Below are positions 1 to 8,458 of a stretch of 27,037 bases of DNA, piece after piece (positions within the stretch are counted from its first letter, which is position 1; each line of letters starts with the position of its first letter). The notes under the pieces were generated by a model, which saw only the letters and a program-made list of their open reading frames with translations, had not been told where the DNA came from and ran no database searches. Location: contig JAHHRJ010000030.1 of NCBI GenBank assembly GCA_020025885.1, forward strand, positions 1 to 27,037, in the 5' to 3' direction. A program made the translations under genes and the position numbers. The DNA comes from Butyricicoccus sp. GTDB lineage: Bacteria > Bacillota > Clostridia > Oscillospirales > Butyricicoccaceae.

Positions 1-19
1 TCCTGCGGATTCACGCCTT

Positions 20-81
20 TTTCTGACGAGAAATTTTTCCGAAAATCGCTCTTGCAGAATTATGCGGTATTGCCCTAAAAA
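20..81. repeat. Fragment of dispersed intergenic repeat
   Basis: The stretch containing GAAATTTTTCCG followed by TGCGGTATTGCCCTAA resembles, in reverse complement, the second repeat copy at 8459-8560 (ACGAATTTTTCGC and TGCGGTGTTGCCTTAA). I see no gene in positions 1-93. The match is by eye and has gaps. Confidence 0.4.
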
Positions 82-93
82 AACAGTGAGCAG

Positions 94-136
94 AAAACCG
101 AGAAATGTATCAGAACTTCTCGGTTTTTCTTTTTTA
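94..136 (+). terminator. Rho-independent terminator upstream of tRNA genes
   Basis: CCGAGAA at 98-104 pairs with TTCTCGG at 117-123, extended by AAAA/TTTT, and a run of T follows to 135. It ends a transcript entering from the left of the window and insulates the tRNA promoter. Confidence 0.85.
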
Positions 137-155
137 GAAAATATTCGATTTCTTG

Positions 156-184
156 TTGACAAAAGGAAGAATATCTCGTATAAT
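156..184 (+). promoter_or_regulatory. Sigma-A promoter of the tRNA-Leu pair
   Basis: A perfect TTGACA at 156-161 and a perfect TATAAT at 179-184 are separated by 17 bp. The tRNA genes start about 38 bp downstream. Consensus strength fits stable-RNA transcription. Confidence 0.92.
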
Positions 185-221
185 ATAATACGTCGCTGAG
201 GAAAGCGGCTGGAAAACCGAC

Positions 222-306
222 GCGAGTGTGCTGGAACTGGTAGACAGGCACGTTTGAGGGGCGTGTGTTTCACGACGTATGGGTTCAAGTCCCATCACTC
301 GCACCA
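222..306 (+). tRNA. tRNA-Leu (anticodon GAG)
   Basis: The acceptor arms GCGAGTG (222-228) and CACTCGC (296-302) pair perfectly. Discriminator A and an encoded CCA follow (303-306). The anticodon stem CACGT/GCGTG carries the loop TTGAGGG, giving anticodon GAG. A long variable arm and the GGTTCAAGTCC T-arm support a class II leucine tRNA. Confidence 0.95.
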
Positions 307-326
307 AGTTTTTTAGAAATAAATAT

Positions 327-412
327 GCAGATGTGGCGGAATGGCAGACGCGCTAGCTTCAGGTGCTAGTGCTCGCAAGGGCGTGTGGGTTCAAGTCCCA
401 CCATCTGCACCA
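327..412 (+). tRNA. tRNA-Leu (anticodon CAG)
   Basis: Acceptor GCAGATG (327-333) pairs with CATCTGC (402-408); CCA is encoded at 410-412. The anticodon stem CTAGC/GCTAG has loop TTCAGGT, hence anticodon CAG. The variable arm is long, as in tRNA-Leu. It is co-transcribed with the GAG isoacceptor 20 bp upstream. Confidence 0.96.
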
Positions 413-417
413 AGGAA

Positions 418-441
418 AGATACCAGCTGGTATCTTTTTTT
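418..441 (+). terminator. Terminator of the tRNA-Leu operon
   Basis: AGATACC (418-424) pairs with GGTATCT (429-435) across a 4-nt loop and is followed by a T run. It lies 5 nt after the CCA end of the second tRNA. Confidence 0.85.
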
Positions 442-469
442 GTGCTTGAAATTGCTAGGAGGGCAGGTT

Positions 470-1297
470 ATGGAATACGTTTATATGCTGGCGTGTGCAG
501 ATGATACCCTGTATACCGGGTGGACGAATAATTTGACAGCACGGCTCGCGGCACATAACAGCGGACGTGGTGCGAAATATACCAAAGGACGTGCACCGGT
601 AAGGCTTGTGTTCAGCGAAACGTTTCCAAGCCGCTCTGAGGCATTGGGCTATGAAGCGGCAATCAAAAAACTCAGCCGTGTACAAAAGAATGCCCTGATT
701 GCGGGACAGAATCCAGAACGTACAGAGTATTTGACCATTCTGGATGCGCAGGGCAGAGCGTGCGGGGATCGTCCTAGAAAAATCGTACATGCACAGGGGC
801 TGCGCCATGGGGTGATTCATCTATGGGTGTTTGGTATGCAGAATGGTGTGCATGGGATGTGGCTTCAGCGGCGTGCGCTCGATCGCCCGCTCTATCCGGG
901 GCGCTATGACCTTGCGGCAACAGGGCACATCGATGCAGGAGAGACACCGCTTGAGGCAGTATTGCGTGAGGCACAGGAAGAATGCGGGCTGAAACTGCAA
1001 GCATCTGATGTGATCATGTTAGAGCAATCGTTTCATCAGACGTATCCAAGACCAGATGGGGGACTGGATGACGAGATTGCATATATCTTTGTATGCACAC
1101 CGCAAGAAGAAACGGCGTTCTGCATCGGATCGGAAGTGATGGAAATGCGCTGGGTATCCTGTGCGGCGTTTGCAGAGGCGGTAGAGCAGGACAAAGCACT
1201 CATTTTTCCGGATGGTACGCAGCTCGAACGCGCAGAGCTTTGCTGCCGCGCAGATGAATGGAAAGCAGTCTGTACGATGTTAGAGCGAAATAGATAA
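470..1297 (+). CDS. GIY-YIG / Nudix fusion protein
   Basis: This 275-residue protein joins two domains. Residues 1-80 are a GIY-YIG domain of the small YhbQ/UPF0213 type, with YVYMLAC, LYTGWT, and a C-terminal AAIKKLSRVQKNALI segment. Residues 100-275 are a Nudix hydrolase close to the isopentenyl-diphosphate-isomerase-like group. Its Nudix box at 152-174 is complete, with the pattern G-x5-E-x7-REAQEECGL. The start is ATG 470 because AGGAGGG lies at 457-463, 6 nt upstream; the frame runs open to 341 but would pass through the tRNA gene. Nudix enzymes hydrolyse nucleoside-diphosphate-linked substrates with Mg2+, and small GIY-YIG proteins act on DNA. The physiological substrate cannot be told from sequence. 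Its downstream terminator appears split by the 7.5-kb block that follows. Confidence 0.9.
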   Translation: MEYVYMLACADDTLYTGWTNNLTARLAAHNSGRGAKYTKGRAPVRLVFSETFPSRSEALGYEAAIKKLSRVQKNALIAGQNPERTEYLTILDAQGRACGDRPRKIVHAQGLRHGVIHLWVFGMQNGVHGMWLQRRALDRPLYPGRYDLAATGHIDAGETPLEAVLREAQEECGLKLQASDVIMLEQSFHQTYPRPDGGLDDEIAYIFVCTPQEETAFCIGSEVMEMRWVSCAAFAEAVEQDKALIFPDGTQLERAELCCRADEWKAVCTMLERNR

Positions 1298-1299
1298 AA

Positions 1300-1338
1300 T
1301 AAAAAAGACCAACCCAAGGGCGAATTCTCATAGGGACA
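1300..1338. repeat. Left arm of inverted repeat bounding the 7.5-kb block
   Basis: TAAAAAAGACCAACC at 1300-1314 is the exact reverse complement of 8787-8801. Further in, the reverse complement reads TGTCCCTATGAGAATTCGCC, resembling TGTTCCTATGGAACGCC at 8764-8780. The arm starts 3 nt after the Nudix-fusion stop codon and reads like the 5' half of a terminator stem. Confidence 0.8.
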
Positions 1339-1397
1339 CAAAGTGAACCGTGCGTAAGTCTGATCTGGAAAGACAGGTTAACTGAATAAATGAACAA

Positions 1398-1430
1398 ATA
1401 TGCCAGCCCGTAAAAAGCGGACTGGCATAT
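1398..1430 (-). terminator. Hairpin ending the ABC transporter operon
   Basis: ATATGCCAG at 1398-1406 pairs with CTGGCATAT at 1422-1430, with extra C-G pairs inside. It lies 4 nt past the stop codon of the last permease gene. On the minus strand only a broken T-rich tail follows, so termination may be partial. Confidence 0.6.
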
Positions 1431-1434
1431 TGAA

Positions 1435-3654
1435 CTATTCTGCAATACTCTTTCGGAACATGATCCAAGTGCTGATAAAGTAGCACAGAAGCAGGATTCC
1501 AAGAATTCCTATAACCGCACCGATCTGTGTCCAAAGTACGGTGTAACCGATATAGGTGCCAACCTCTACGGATAACATTTTTATAACATATCCCAAAACA
1601 ACAGCAGACATCAAAATTGCCAAGCCAACCGGAATACCAAACCATACACTAAGCTGCTTGAGAATCAGGCTTCTGATTTCGGTTTCTTCTACGCCCATTT
1701 TACGCAAAACAGAAAAGCGGTAGTGAAATTTGCCTGAATCCAACAGCTGCTGCAAGGCAAGCACCGTCAGGCACATCAAGGTTAGCACAACAGCACCATA
1801 AATCATAGCAGCTTTCAAAATAAAGTTGATGGTAATCGTACTATTGACCTGTGTTGTAGAAGTACGAATGGAATAAAATGGCTGTCCCTCTTCTGTGGTA
1901 TTTGTATGGTATTCGTTGAACATACGCTCTAAGGTAAGCGCATCCTCGTGGGGGATGGGTTCTTGTGTGAGGATATAGCGATTTCTGCTGACAGCCAACA
2001 GCTGGTTTGCTGTTTCATCCGGTATCACATAAACAACATCAGTATAGAAATTATAAATCGTTTCGCCCATCGAAGCTTGGAATACGGCGCTTTCACTGAG
2101 ATGCAAATTTCCTGCATCTGTTTCCAAAACAGGATGTGCCTTTATAAATTTCGCAATATCCTCCTGTGTGCCGGTCAGCTGCCATTGCGTGGTGAATTCA
2201 TTCTGTCCCAGCTGAATTGGTTCATATCCCAGCATTTCCCGAATGGTATTATAATCACTCAGTGCGATTGCCACCGGTGGAAAATCATATTTCACCCTCT
2301 GATGAAATTGCTCCTGCTTGGGCAGATATTCAGAAAAGGTCAGGTCACAGACCGTTTCAATGTGGTGTTCCTCTAAAAATTCTGTTACTTCCTCATAGTT
2401 TGTATTCGGAAGTTCCTCTGTTTTATAGATGTGATGATATCTGCTGGAAATTTGAATATCATACATGGAGCGGCTGTCCAGATACCCAAGGCTCCAGCCT
2501 GTCAGAATCGGTGCCAGAACAAACAGGCAGACAGAAAGCATCAAGGTCACACAGATTACCGTCATCGTTTTTAGATTGGTAGAGAACTTTGAGAAAATCT
2601 GTCCAAATAGGAACAGATTGGTATGGTGGTATTTATGTGCAATATTCGATTCCTTCCAGAAGAGGAGCGCGGCATTGGATAAGTAGATCGCAGCAGCAAT
2701 GATAAACAAAATATCCGCAACCACAAACAGTAAATATTGGTTTTGCGTTGGTGCATCAAAGCCCAAAAAATAGGTTCTTTCCAATCCCGGAATGGACATG
2801 GCTGGAAGCGCGGTCAGGATTGAACCAATCAAAATCCCGCAAATTCGTTTCGCGTGGCTGATTTTTTTGCAAAACACCAAACTAACAATTTCCCATAACA
2901 GGGTAAGTGCCGGAAACAGGATATTTCCCCAATACATGAGCTTCACTGGCAACGGATGCCGTGAGTCAAAATAAAAATGATATTTGAGAATACCAGTAAA
3001 CAGCATCCAGAGCAGCATGATGCTGTAAATGCTGCAAATAACAGTTATCCAGTGGCTTTTTTTGAGCGGCTTTTCGTTTTGCCTGTCTGCTGTCAGCAAA
3101 TCAATGACCTTGCTTTTATAGAGAATACGGATATTTCCAAATCCAACAAACATCTGACAAAGAGAAAAGAATACCACCGTCAGTATAACTGTATCCTGAA
3201 ATAATGTCCACGCAAAAGAATACGGCTTTCCGAAAGAAGAAAGCAGCATTGCCGTAATAAACTGAGAAGCAACTGCGCCGAGAAAAATTCCAAATGCGAC
3301 GGAAATCATACCGAGAAGGAATGTTTCCCCAAAAAACAAAAGCCCTATCGTCTTTTGTTCCATACCCATGATAGCTTGAATGGCAAATTCTTTCTGCTTT
3401 GTTCGAAGCATAAAGCGATTGACATAGTGAATTAAAAACAGAAGCAATAAGCTGACCCCACAGATTGCCAACTTCATCCCTTGTGACAACATATTGAAAT
3501 CAAATTGTGTTCCAAGATTAGGATGGTAATGGGTGCTGCAAATGGACAAAAAAGCATAAAACATGGTGGTACACAATGTCATCGTGACCATGTAGATGAG
3601 GTAGTCTTTTGTACTGCGGCGAACATTGCGGAAAGCGAATTTAGCGTACAGCAT
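1435..3654 (-). CDS. FtsX-type ABC transporter permease (second permease)
   Basis: A 739-residue integral membrane protein of the FtsX/MacB permease superfamily, BceB-like. The N-terminus carries the family opening FRNVRRSTKDYLIYM, followed by helices and the cytoplasmic KEFAIQAIMGMEQKT segment. A long soluble extracytoplasmic region of roughly 200 residues in the C-terminal half is followed by three helices. ATG 3654 is preferred over ATG 3684 because GGGAGG lies 8 nt upstream; it overlaps the ATPase gene by 14 nt. Such permeases work with a cytoplasmic ATPase to remove or disengage peptide antibiotics from their cell-wall targets. With two different permeases the module resembles clostridial CprABC-type transporters more than Bacillus BceAB. 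Substrate is inferred from family and neighbours only. Confidence 0.88.
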   Translation of the reverse strand: MLYAKFAFRNVRRSTKDYLIYMVTMTLCTTMFYAFLSICSTHYHPNLGTQFDFNMLSQGMKLAICGVSLLLLFLIHYVNRFMLRTKQKEFAIQAIMGMEQKTIGLLFFGETFLLGMISVAFGIFLGAVASQFITAMLLSSFGKPYSFAWTLFQDTVILTVVFFSLCQMFVGFGNIRILYKSKVIDLLTADRQNEKPLKKSHWITVICSIYSIMLLWMLFTGILKYHFYFDSRHPLPVKLMYWGNILFPALTLLWEIVSLVFCKKISHAKRICGILIGSILTALPAMSIPGLERTYFLGFDAPTQNQYLLFVVADILFIIAAAIYLSNAALLFWKESNIAHKYHHTNLFLFGQIFSKFSTNLKTMTVICVTLMLSVCLFVLAPILTGWSLGYLDSRSMYDIQISSRYHHIYKTEELPNTNYEEVTEFLEEHHIETVCDLTFSEYLPKQEQFHQRVKYDFPPVAIALSDYNTIREMLGYEPIQLGQNEFTTQWQLTGTQEDIAKFIKAHPVLETDAGNLHLSESAVFQASMGETIYNFYTDVVYVIPDETANQLLAVSRNRYILTQEPIPHEDALTLERMFNEYHTNTTEEGQPFYSIRTSTTQVNSTITINFILKAAMIYGAVVLTLMCLTVLALQQLLDSGKFHYRFSVLRKMGVEETEIRSLILKQLSVWFGIPVGLAILMSAVVLGYVIKMLSVEVGTYIGYTVLWTQIGAVIGILGILLLCYFISTWIMFRKSIAE

Positions 3655-4408
3655 CCTGACAACCTCCCAGCATGGTAAGGACATCTAAAATCTTTTCAAA
3701 GAACACCTTGCGGGAATCATTGCCCTTGCGAATTTCCATAAAGATTTTGCCGTCACGCAAAAACAGGATTCGGTTTGTGTAGCTTGCGGAAAAAGCATCG
3801 TGGGTCACCATCAAAATGGTACTGCCCAGCTGCTCATTCATTCCCTGCATGGTGGACAGCAGCATCTGTGCTGAATGGCTGTCCAGTGCACCGGTAGGTT
3901 CATCTGCTAAAATTAACTTTGGGTCGTTGATGATGGCACGGGCACAGGCACAGCGCTGCTTTTGTCCGCCGGAAACCTGATAAGGATATTTATCCAAAAT
4001 CTCTGCAATGTTGAGCTTTTGTGCCATGCTTTGAACCCGACCATCAATTTCATTTGCAGGCGTTTTGTTGATGGTCAGAGCCAGCGCAATGTTTTCTGAG
4101 ATCGTCAGCGTGTCCAGTAGGTTAAAGTCCTGAAACACAAAGCCAAGGTTTTCACGCCGAAAACGGGCAATTTTCTTGGCTCCAAGCTCTGTGATGTCAG
4201 TTCCATCCACCAGAATGTGTCCTGCGCTGACGGTGTCAATGGTGGAAATACAGTTGAGCAGGGTCGTCTTTCCAGATCCGGATGCGCCCATAATTCCCAC
4301 AAATTCGCCGTGTTCCACCGAAAATGAAACATCGTCCAGTGCCTTTGTGAGATTGCCTTCATTGCCGTAATATTTTTGAATATGTTCTGCCTTCAAAATC
4401 TTATTCAT
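3641..4408 (-). CDS. ABC transporter ATP-binding protein (BceA/LolD-like)
   Basis: A 255-residue ATPase with every motif intact: Walker A GASGSGKTT (41-49), Q-loop glutamine Q93 in VFQDF, signature VSGGQ (145-149), Walker B ILADE ending in E170, D-loop ALD, and switch H203 in VTHD. It powers the two FtsX permeases encoded on either side. Its start overlaps the upstream permease by 8 nt, and its end overlaps the downstream permease by 14 nt, so the three genes are translationally coupled. The C-terminal extension past residue 225 is somewhat longer than the minimal ABC fold, as in other peptide-resistance ATPases. Family assignment is firm; antimicrobial-peptide export or resistance is inferred. 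Confidence 0.93.
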   Translation of the reverse strand: MNKILKAEHIQKYYGNEGNLTKALDDVSFSVEHGEFVGIMGASGSGKTTLLNCISTIDTVSAGHILVDGTDITELGAKKIARFRRENLGFVFQDFNLLDTLTISENIALALTINKTPANEIDGRVQSMAQKLNIAEILDKYPYQVSGGQKQRCACARAIINDPKLILADEPTGALDSHSAQMLLSTMQGMNEQLGSTILMVTHDAFSASYTNRILFLRDGKIFMEIRKGNDSRKVFFEKILDVLTMLGGCQDAVR

Positions 4409-6389
4409 TGTTCGTTACTCCTTGTTTGATTTTTGCGCAATGGTTCAATATGGTGCGATGAAACAAAAATTTGACCGCCAAGTAATAGGTTCCATAGATC
4501 ATCGCAAACACCAACACGGTCACAAAACCGTACTGCCAGACAAGTCCCGGTTGTGCCAGAGTGGCTCCGAAGATTTGCTGTGTCCCCAACACAGCAAGCA
4601 GCAGGAGCAGCAGCGGAATACCCATCGGAATCAGAAACACAGTGGAAATTTCTCGGTTCAAAAGCCGTGTCTGTTGCTTTTGTTCCACACCCATATGATG
4701 AAGAAGCTGATAGTTCCGTCTGTTTATATCAATGGCAAAAAGCTGCTGAAATGCCAGCACCGCACAGGACAAAATTACGAAAATCAGGCTCAGATAAAGC
4801 CCGCAGAAAGACAGTGTGGTAAATCCGGTCAGGGAATTTTGTATTCCCCAAGCCTTGACGGCCACACTGATTGCTGTGTGCTCCGGCATAGAAGTACCGG
4901 GCAGAAGGATTGGAGTCCATGCTCCACTATTGACGAATCGCCGAATTTCAGAGCGAAGCTCCGGGTGTTTATCATCGTGAAGGGACAGTACCATACGGCA
5001 TTTATCCGCAGACAAGGTACCTGCTATTTGGTCGGGCAGTACCAATACATAGCCCCCTGTTCCTGTCAACGTATAATTTTCCATTGGCTCTGTACGAAGG
5101 AACGGTTTTGCAGGAGTCAGAACCCTATCATTTATCAAAAGTTCAGGATGTGCTGAAATCGCATCTTGAATGGGTGCGTGATGTGTCCAGGTATCGCTGT
5201 GAACCAGATATTGTTCATTGGCAAGTGCGATTTCTGGATACCCTAATATTTTCCGCAGGATATTGTAATCCGACAGCGCCAATCCGTCGATTTTTTCATC
5301 AAATGTATACAAATGGTAAGTGTGTACATCAGAAACAGAAACAGTTTGCTCTACAAAATTCTGCACAGGTTTCATGCTTTCTTTTGTAATCGGTGCATTC
5401 ACAGAAAACCCAATGTCATAGGGATATTCCCGCTCAATATTTCCCTTGTAACCTGCGCCCATCGTAAGTCCCAAAAACATGGTCAGCAAAGACAAAGACA
5501 GCAGGATCGAAATGACCGCCAGTGTGCGCCCAGACGATTGCAGCCGCCGTCCGATTTGCCCTAGAAAAAACAGGTTTTCATTTTTAAATCGATAATGGGA
5601 GCTTTTTTTCGCCCAGAAAATCAGTAAAATTGGAATCTGCCGATGAATGGTATAGAGACCGACCAGTAGACAGAGCACAGCCATCGCAAAATAGAGAAGA
5701 GCCAGATTCGTATTGATTTGCAGCCCACAAACGATCAAGAATCCGCCAATGACCATCAAGGGCATAGACAGCAGCACCATTCCCACATGGAACATGATGT
5801 TTCTTTGCTTCAAAGGTTCGTTCTGATGTTCCTCCTGTAACAGCTGGGCAATTTTACGGCGGCGCAGCGTTTGTGCTGCCCGCAAAAGACCAATTCCATA
5901 CATCAGTCCGAACAGAGCCAAGGACAGCAGGCATGCTTTTCCTGAAAAGAAAATCTGGTAGGAATGGGGCAGATGGAAGATATTATTGACGATTTTCACC
6001 AGCACTCCAGTGAGTACTGTCCCCGCTGATATTCCCAATAAATAGGAGACAGAACCAATGACAGCATTTTCTCCCAAGAATAGACGACAAATCGTTTTCA
6101 GTTCCATACCCAGCAGCTCATAAATTGCGAATTCTTTTTTTCGCAGGGTGAGCATAAAACAGATCGCGTAATGCACCACAAATGAACTGATGACCGATAC
6201 CAAAATGGACATTCCCAGAAGTCCTGTTTGCAGCATGGTCATATTTTCGCTCATGGTCAAAATGTCCTCAGAAAAGGAAAGCGACAAAAAAGAATTCATG
6301 AGTGCGGCAAGCACTGTAAGGGTAAGAAAATAAATAGAATAATCCCGCAGACTGCGGCGAATATTTCGAAAGACTAAAGTATAGTTCAT
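4401..6389 (-). CDS. FtsX-type ABC transporter permease (first permease)
   Basis: A 662-residue permease paralogous to the one at 1435-3654. It shares the opening FRNIRRSLRDYSIYF and the KEFAIYELLGMELKT segment after the third helix. A soluble region of about 200 residues precedes the three C-terminal helices. ATG 6389 is chosen because AGAGG lies 8 nt upstream; the alternative GTG 6398 overlaps that ribosome site. The two permeases differ in length and in their extracytoplasmic domains, which suggests a heterodimeric channel. A 92-bp gap upstream holds a probable regulated promoter and a palindromic site, so this gene begins the transporter operon proper, separate from the two regulatory genes. 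Confidence 0.88.
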   Translation of the reverse strand: MNYTLVFRNIRRSLRDYSIYFLTLTVLAALMNSFLSLSFSEDILTMSENMTMLQTGLLGMSILVSVISSFVVHYAICFMLTLRKKEFAIYELLGMELKTICRLFLGENAVIGSVSYLLGISAGTVLTGVLVKIVNNIFHLPHSYQIFFSGKACLLSLALFGLMYGIGLLRAAQTLRRRKIAQLLQEEHQNEPLKQRNIMFHVGMVLLSMPLMVIGGFLIVCGLQINTNLALLYFAMAVLCLLVGLYTIHRQIPILLIFWAKKSSHYRFKNENLFFLGQIGRRLQSSGRTLAVISILLSLSLLTMFLGLTMGAGYKGNIEREYPYDIGFSVNAPITKESMKPVQNFVEQTVSVSDVHTYHLYTFDEKIDGLALSDYNILRKILGYPEIALANEQYLVHSDTWTHHAPIQDAISAHPELLINDRVLTPAKPFLRTEPMENYTLTGTGGYVLVLPDQIAGTLSADKCRMVLSLHDDKHPELRSEIRRFVNSGAWTPILLPGTSMPEHTAISVAVKAWGIQNSLTGFTTLSFCGLYLSLIFVILSCAVLAFQQLFAIDINRRNYQLLHHMGVEQKQQTRLLNREISTVFLIPMGIPLLLLLLAVLGTQQIFGATLAQPGLVWQYGFVTVLVFAMIYGTYYLAVKFLFHRTILNHCAKIKQGVTNNE

Positions 6390-6413
6390 GTGCTTCACCT
6401 CTTTCTGCTTTTA

Positions 6414-6480
6414 AGTATAGCCGATGACTCACGCCAATTGTATCAAGTTTCCTTACAAAGTTCTAACAAAAATGTAAGAA
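6414..6480 (-). promoter_or_regulatory. Probable response-regulator operator and promoter of the transporter operon
   Basis: Reading the minus strand, TTCTTACA and TGTTAGAA at 6461-6480 form an 8-bp palindrome with one mismatch around a 4-nt centre. A wider repeat CTTACA/TGTAAG spans 6452-6478. A TATACT -10 element lies at 6414-6419, with no good -35 at the proper distance. A weak -35 with an upstream palindrome is what OmpR-family activation would need. The 7-4-7 layout resembles BceR-type sites; exact register is uncertain. Confidence 0.5.
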
Positions 6481-6490
6481 GTGCGAAAGC

Positions 6491-7507
6491 TCATCGCTTC
6501 CGCACTTCCGTAACCAAATCATTCAGATGAAATGACAGCGTAATGGTTGTGCCTGTTTCATCAGAGCGGGCAGTTAAACCAATGCCCAATTTATCACAAA
6601 GCTGCTTGCAGAGATACAGACCAATCCCGGTCGAGTTTTCCCGCTCTCTGCCGTTTTGTCCTGTAAAGCCTTTTTCGAAGATGCGGGGCAAGTCGCTCTC
6701 TGCGATTCCGATTCCGTTGTCTGTAATCCAAAGTTCCACCGTCTGTCCCGTCTGTCGAACAGAAATATGCAGCTGCGGAGTAGAACTTCGATATTTGACT
6801 GCATTGATAATCAGCTGGTCTAAAATAAATTGCAGCCACTTTTCATCTGAGAAAATAGTTAAATCAGAATCCTCTACATCTACTGCAATCTGATTTTGCA
6901 TCAGCAGATACTTGTTGTCCGTAACTGCTTCATGTACCACATGGGAAAGCTGAATTTCCCGTACCAGATAATCCTTTTCTGTATGCTCACTACGGGCATA
7001 GAACAAAGCTTGTTCCGTAAAGCGGTCTGTCTTTTCCAGCTCCGAGAGAATCGAGCGGGTAAGCGGAGAACGATTATTTTCACACAGCAGCTTCATGGCT
7101 GTGATCGGCGTTTTTACTTCATGCACCCAGCCCTCGATGTATTCCTTGTATTCTTTCTGATTCCGCCGGTTTTCTTCCAGCTTTTCCAGCATGGATTTTT
7201 CTGCCAGCTGCAAAAGCTGATGGTAAACTTCATCTTCTGCCCGGTTGGTATTTGGAAGTAACTCTGCAATCAAATACCGCTCATTTAGCTTTTCTGCCAT
7301 ATCCAGCAGCGTGTTCAGCTCCTTTTTACGCAGGCAAAAGCACACAAAGAGCCACAGCCCAACAACCATCATCCAGACAATGACAATCAGCAGAACCGCC
7401 GATCGTTCCAGGCCGCAGATCAATAAGAAGCTGACCAACGCTGTAATGCTAAGAAGATTCAGCAGGAGCATGGGGGTTTGGTTTTTCAGCCATAGTGTTC
7501 CGTTCAT
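6491..7507 (-). CDS. Intramembrane-sensing sensor histidine kinase (BceS-like)
   Basis: A 338-residue kinase with two N-terminal helices (about 13-32 and 37-58) joined by only a few residues, so there is no extracellular sensor domain. The dimerisation box has phospho-acceptor H129 in GWVHEVKTPI, the form typical of BceS kinases. The N-box lies in DQLIINAVKYRS; the G-boxes lie in TDNGIGI and STGIGLYLCK. In this family the kinase senses transporter activity rather than the drug itself. The start codon overlaps the regulator stop by 4 nt (ATGA), so the two are co-translated. The transporter encoded downstream is the expected signalling partner. Confidence 0.93.
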   Translation of the reverse strand: MNGTLWLKNQTPMLLLNLLSITALVSFLLICGLERSAVLLIVIVWMMVVGLWLFVCFCLRKKELNTLLDMAEKLNERYLIAELLPNTNRAEDEVYHQLLQLAEKSMLEKLEENRRNQKEYKEYIEGWVHEVKTPITAMKLLCENNRSPLTRSILSELEKTDRFTEQALFYARSEHTEKDYLVREIQLSHVVHEAVTDNKYLLMQNQIAVDVEDSDLTIFSDEKWLQFILDQLIINAVKYRSSTPQLHISVRQTGQTVELWITDNGIGIAESDLPRIFEKGFTGQNGRERENSTGIGLYLCKQLCDKLGIGLTARSDETGTTITLSFHLNDLVTEVRKR

Positions 7508-8175
7508 AGGGTGTACCCCTGCCGATGCTTTGTTTTGATAAAGTCAACAAGACCGATGGTGTACAGCTTTTCCCGGATTCGCCCGATATTTACACTCAGC
7601 GCATTATCATCCACATAAAGCTGATTATCCCACAGAAAGTCGATAATTTCCGCTCTGGAGCAAATTTTCCCGCCGTTGCGGAATAGATAATACAGAATTT
7701 TCATTTCATTTTTCGTCAAATCAATATCCTGACCTGCAAAGCTCAGTTTTCCGGTTTCTAAATGCAATACTGCGTCATTCCAAGATAGCTGTTGATCATC
7801 GTTCTGGGGGTGGAAACGCTTGAGCAAGGCTGCAATCTTTGCCAGTAGGATTGCTGTATTGTATGGTTTGGTAATAAAGGCATCACCGCCCAGCATAATG
7901 CTTTGCAGCTCGTCCATATCAGAATTACAGCTTGTGACAAAAATAATGGGAACATCCGTAAAGCTGCGAATCTGGGTGCAGAGGGTGAAACCACTGATAC
8001 CCGGCAGCTTGATGTCCAGTAAAATCAAATGAGGCTTTTCTTTTTTGATTGCACTGGGAATATCCTCGAAGCAAGCTGGCGCAGTTACCTCATATCCGTA
8101 TGAAGATAACAAAATTTGAATCTCCTTGCGAATAATTGGATCATCCTCAATCATGGCAATTTTATAGTTTGACAA
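7504..8175 (-). CDS. OmpR-family response regulator (BceR-like)
   Basis: A 223-residue two-domain regulator. The receiver domain has the acidic pocket E10-D11-D12, phospho-acceptor D54 in LLDIKLPG, T81 in FVTS, and K103 in TKPYN. Residues from about 130 form a winged helix ending in RIREKL and TKHRQGYTL. The start is TTG 8175, with AGGTG 5 nt upstream; no in-frame ATG with a ribosome site is near. It should be phosphorylated by the adjacent kinase and activate the transporter promoter at 6414-6480. No strong promoter is visible upstream of this gene. Confidence 0.93.
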   Translation of the reverse strand: MSNYKIAMIEDDPIIRKEIQILLSSYGYEVTAPACFEDIPSAIKKEKPHLILLDIKLPGISGFTLCTQIRSFTDVPIIFVTSCNSDMDELQSIMLGGDAFITKPYNTAILLAKIAALLKRFHPQNDDQQLSWNDAVLHLETGKLSFAGQDIDLTKNEMKILYYLFRNGGKICSRAEIIDFLWDNQLYVDDNALSVNIGRIREKLYTIGLVDFIKTKHRQGYTL

Positions 8176-8294
8176 AATATCACCTTCTTTTGCTTTTTAT
8201 GTATGACACTGCCAAGTTAACCCAATGCAGAGCCATACTGATTTTTATAATTTCGCTTGGCAATACAAACTGATCTGAATGCTGTACTCCAGAA

Positions 8295-8458
8295 TAGGGG
8301 CTGTTTGAAAAATCGAAAATTTGTCTTTTTCTACAGGGAACGGCATCCACTGCGTTAAAAATACTCGAAATCCATCAAGGATTCCTGCGTTTTTTGCCTT
8401 GTGGCTGCTCGCTCCCTGCGAAAAATCCGTCAATTTCTCTATTTTCAAACAAGCCCTA
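8295..8458. repeat. MITE-like repeat with imperfect terminal inverted repeats
   Basis: The left end reads TAGGGGCTGTTTGAAAAAT. The right end, read in reverse, is TAGGGCTTGTTTGAAAAT. Both continue inward into similar AAATTTG/AAATTG sequence. The 164-bp unit has no coding capacity and no clear target duplication. The same ends recur at 26925-27037. It lies within the 8176-8798 gap, which otherwise holds only repeat-like sequence and a hairpin. Confidence 0.65.

Noticed and set aside
341..469. N-terminal extension of the GIY-YIG/Nudix frame
   Set aside because: It would run through tRNA-Leu(CAG) and the tRNA terminator; the ribosome site supports ATG 470.
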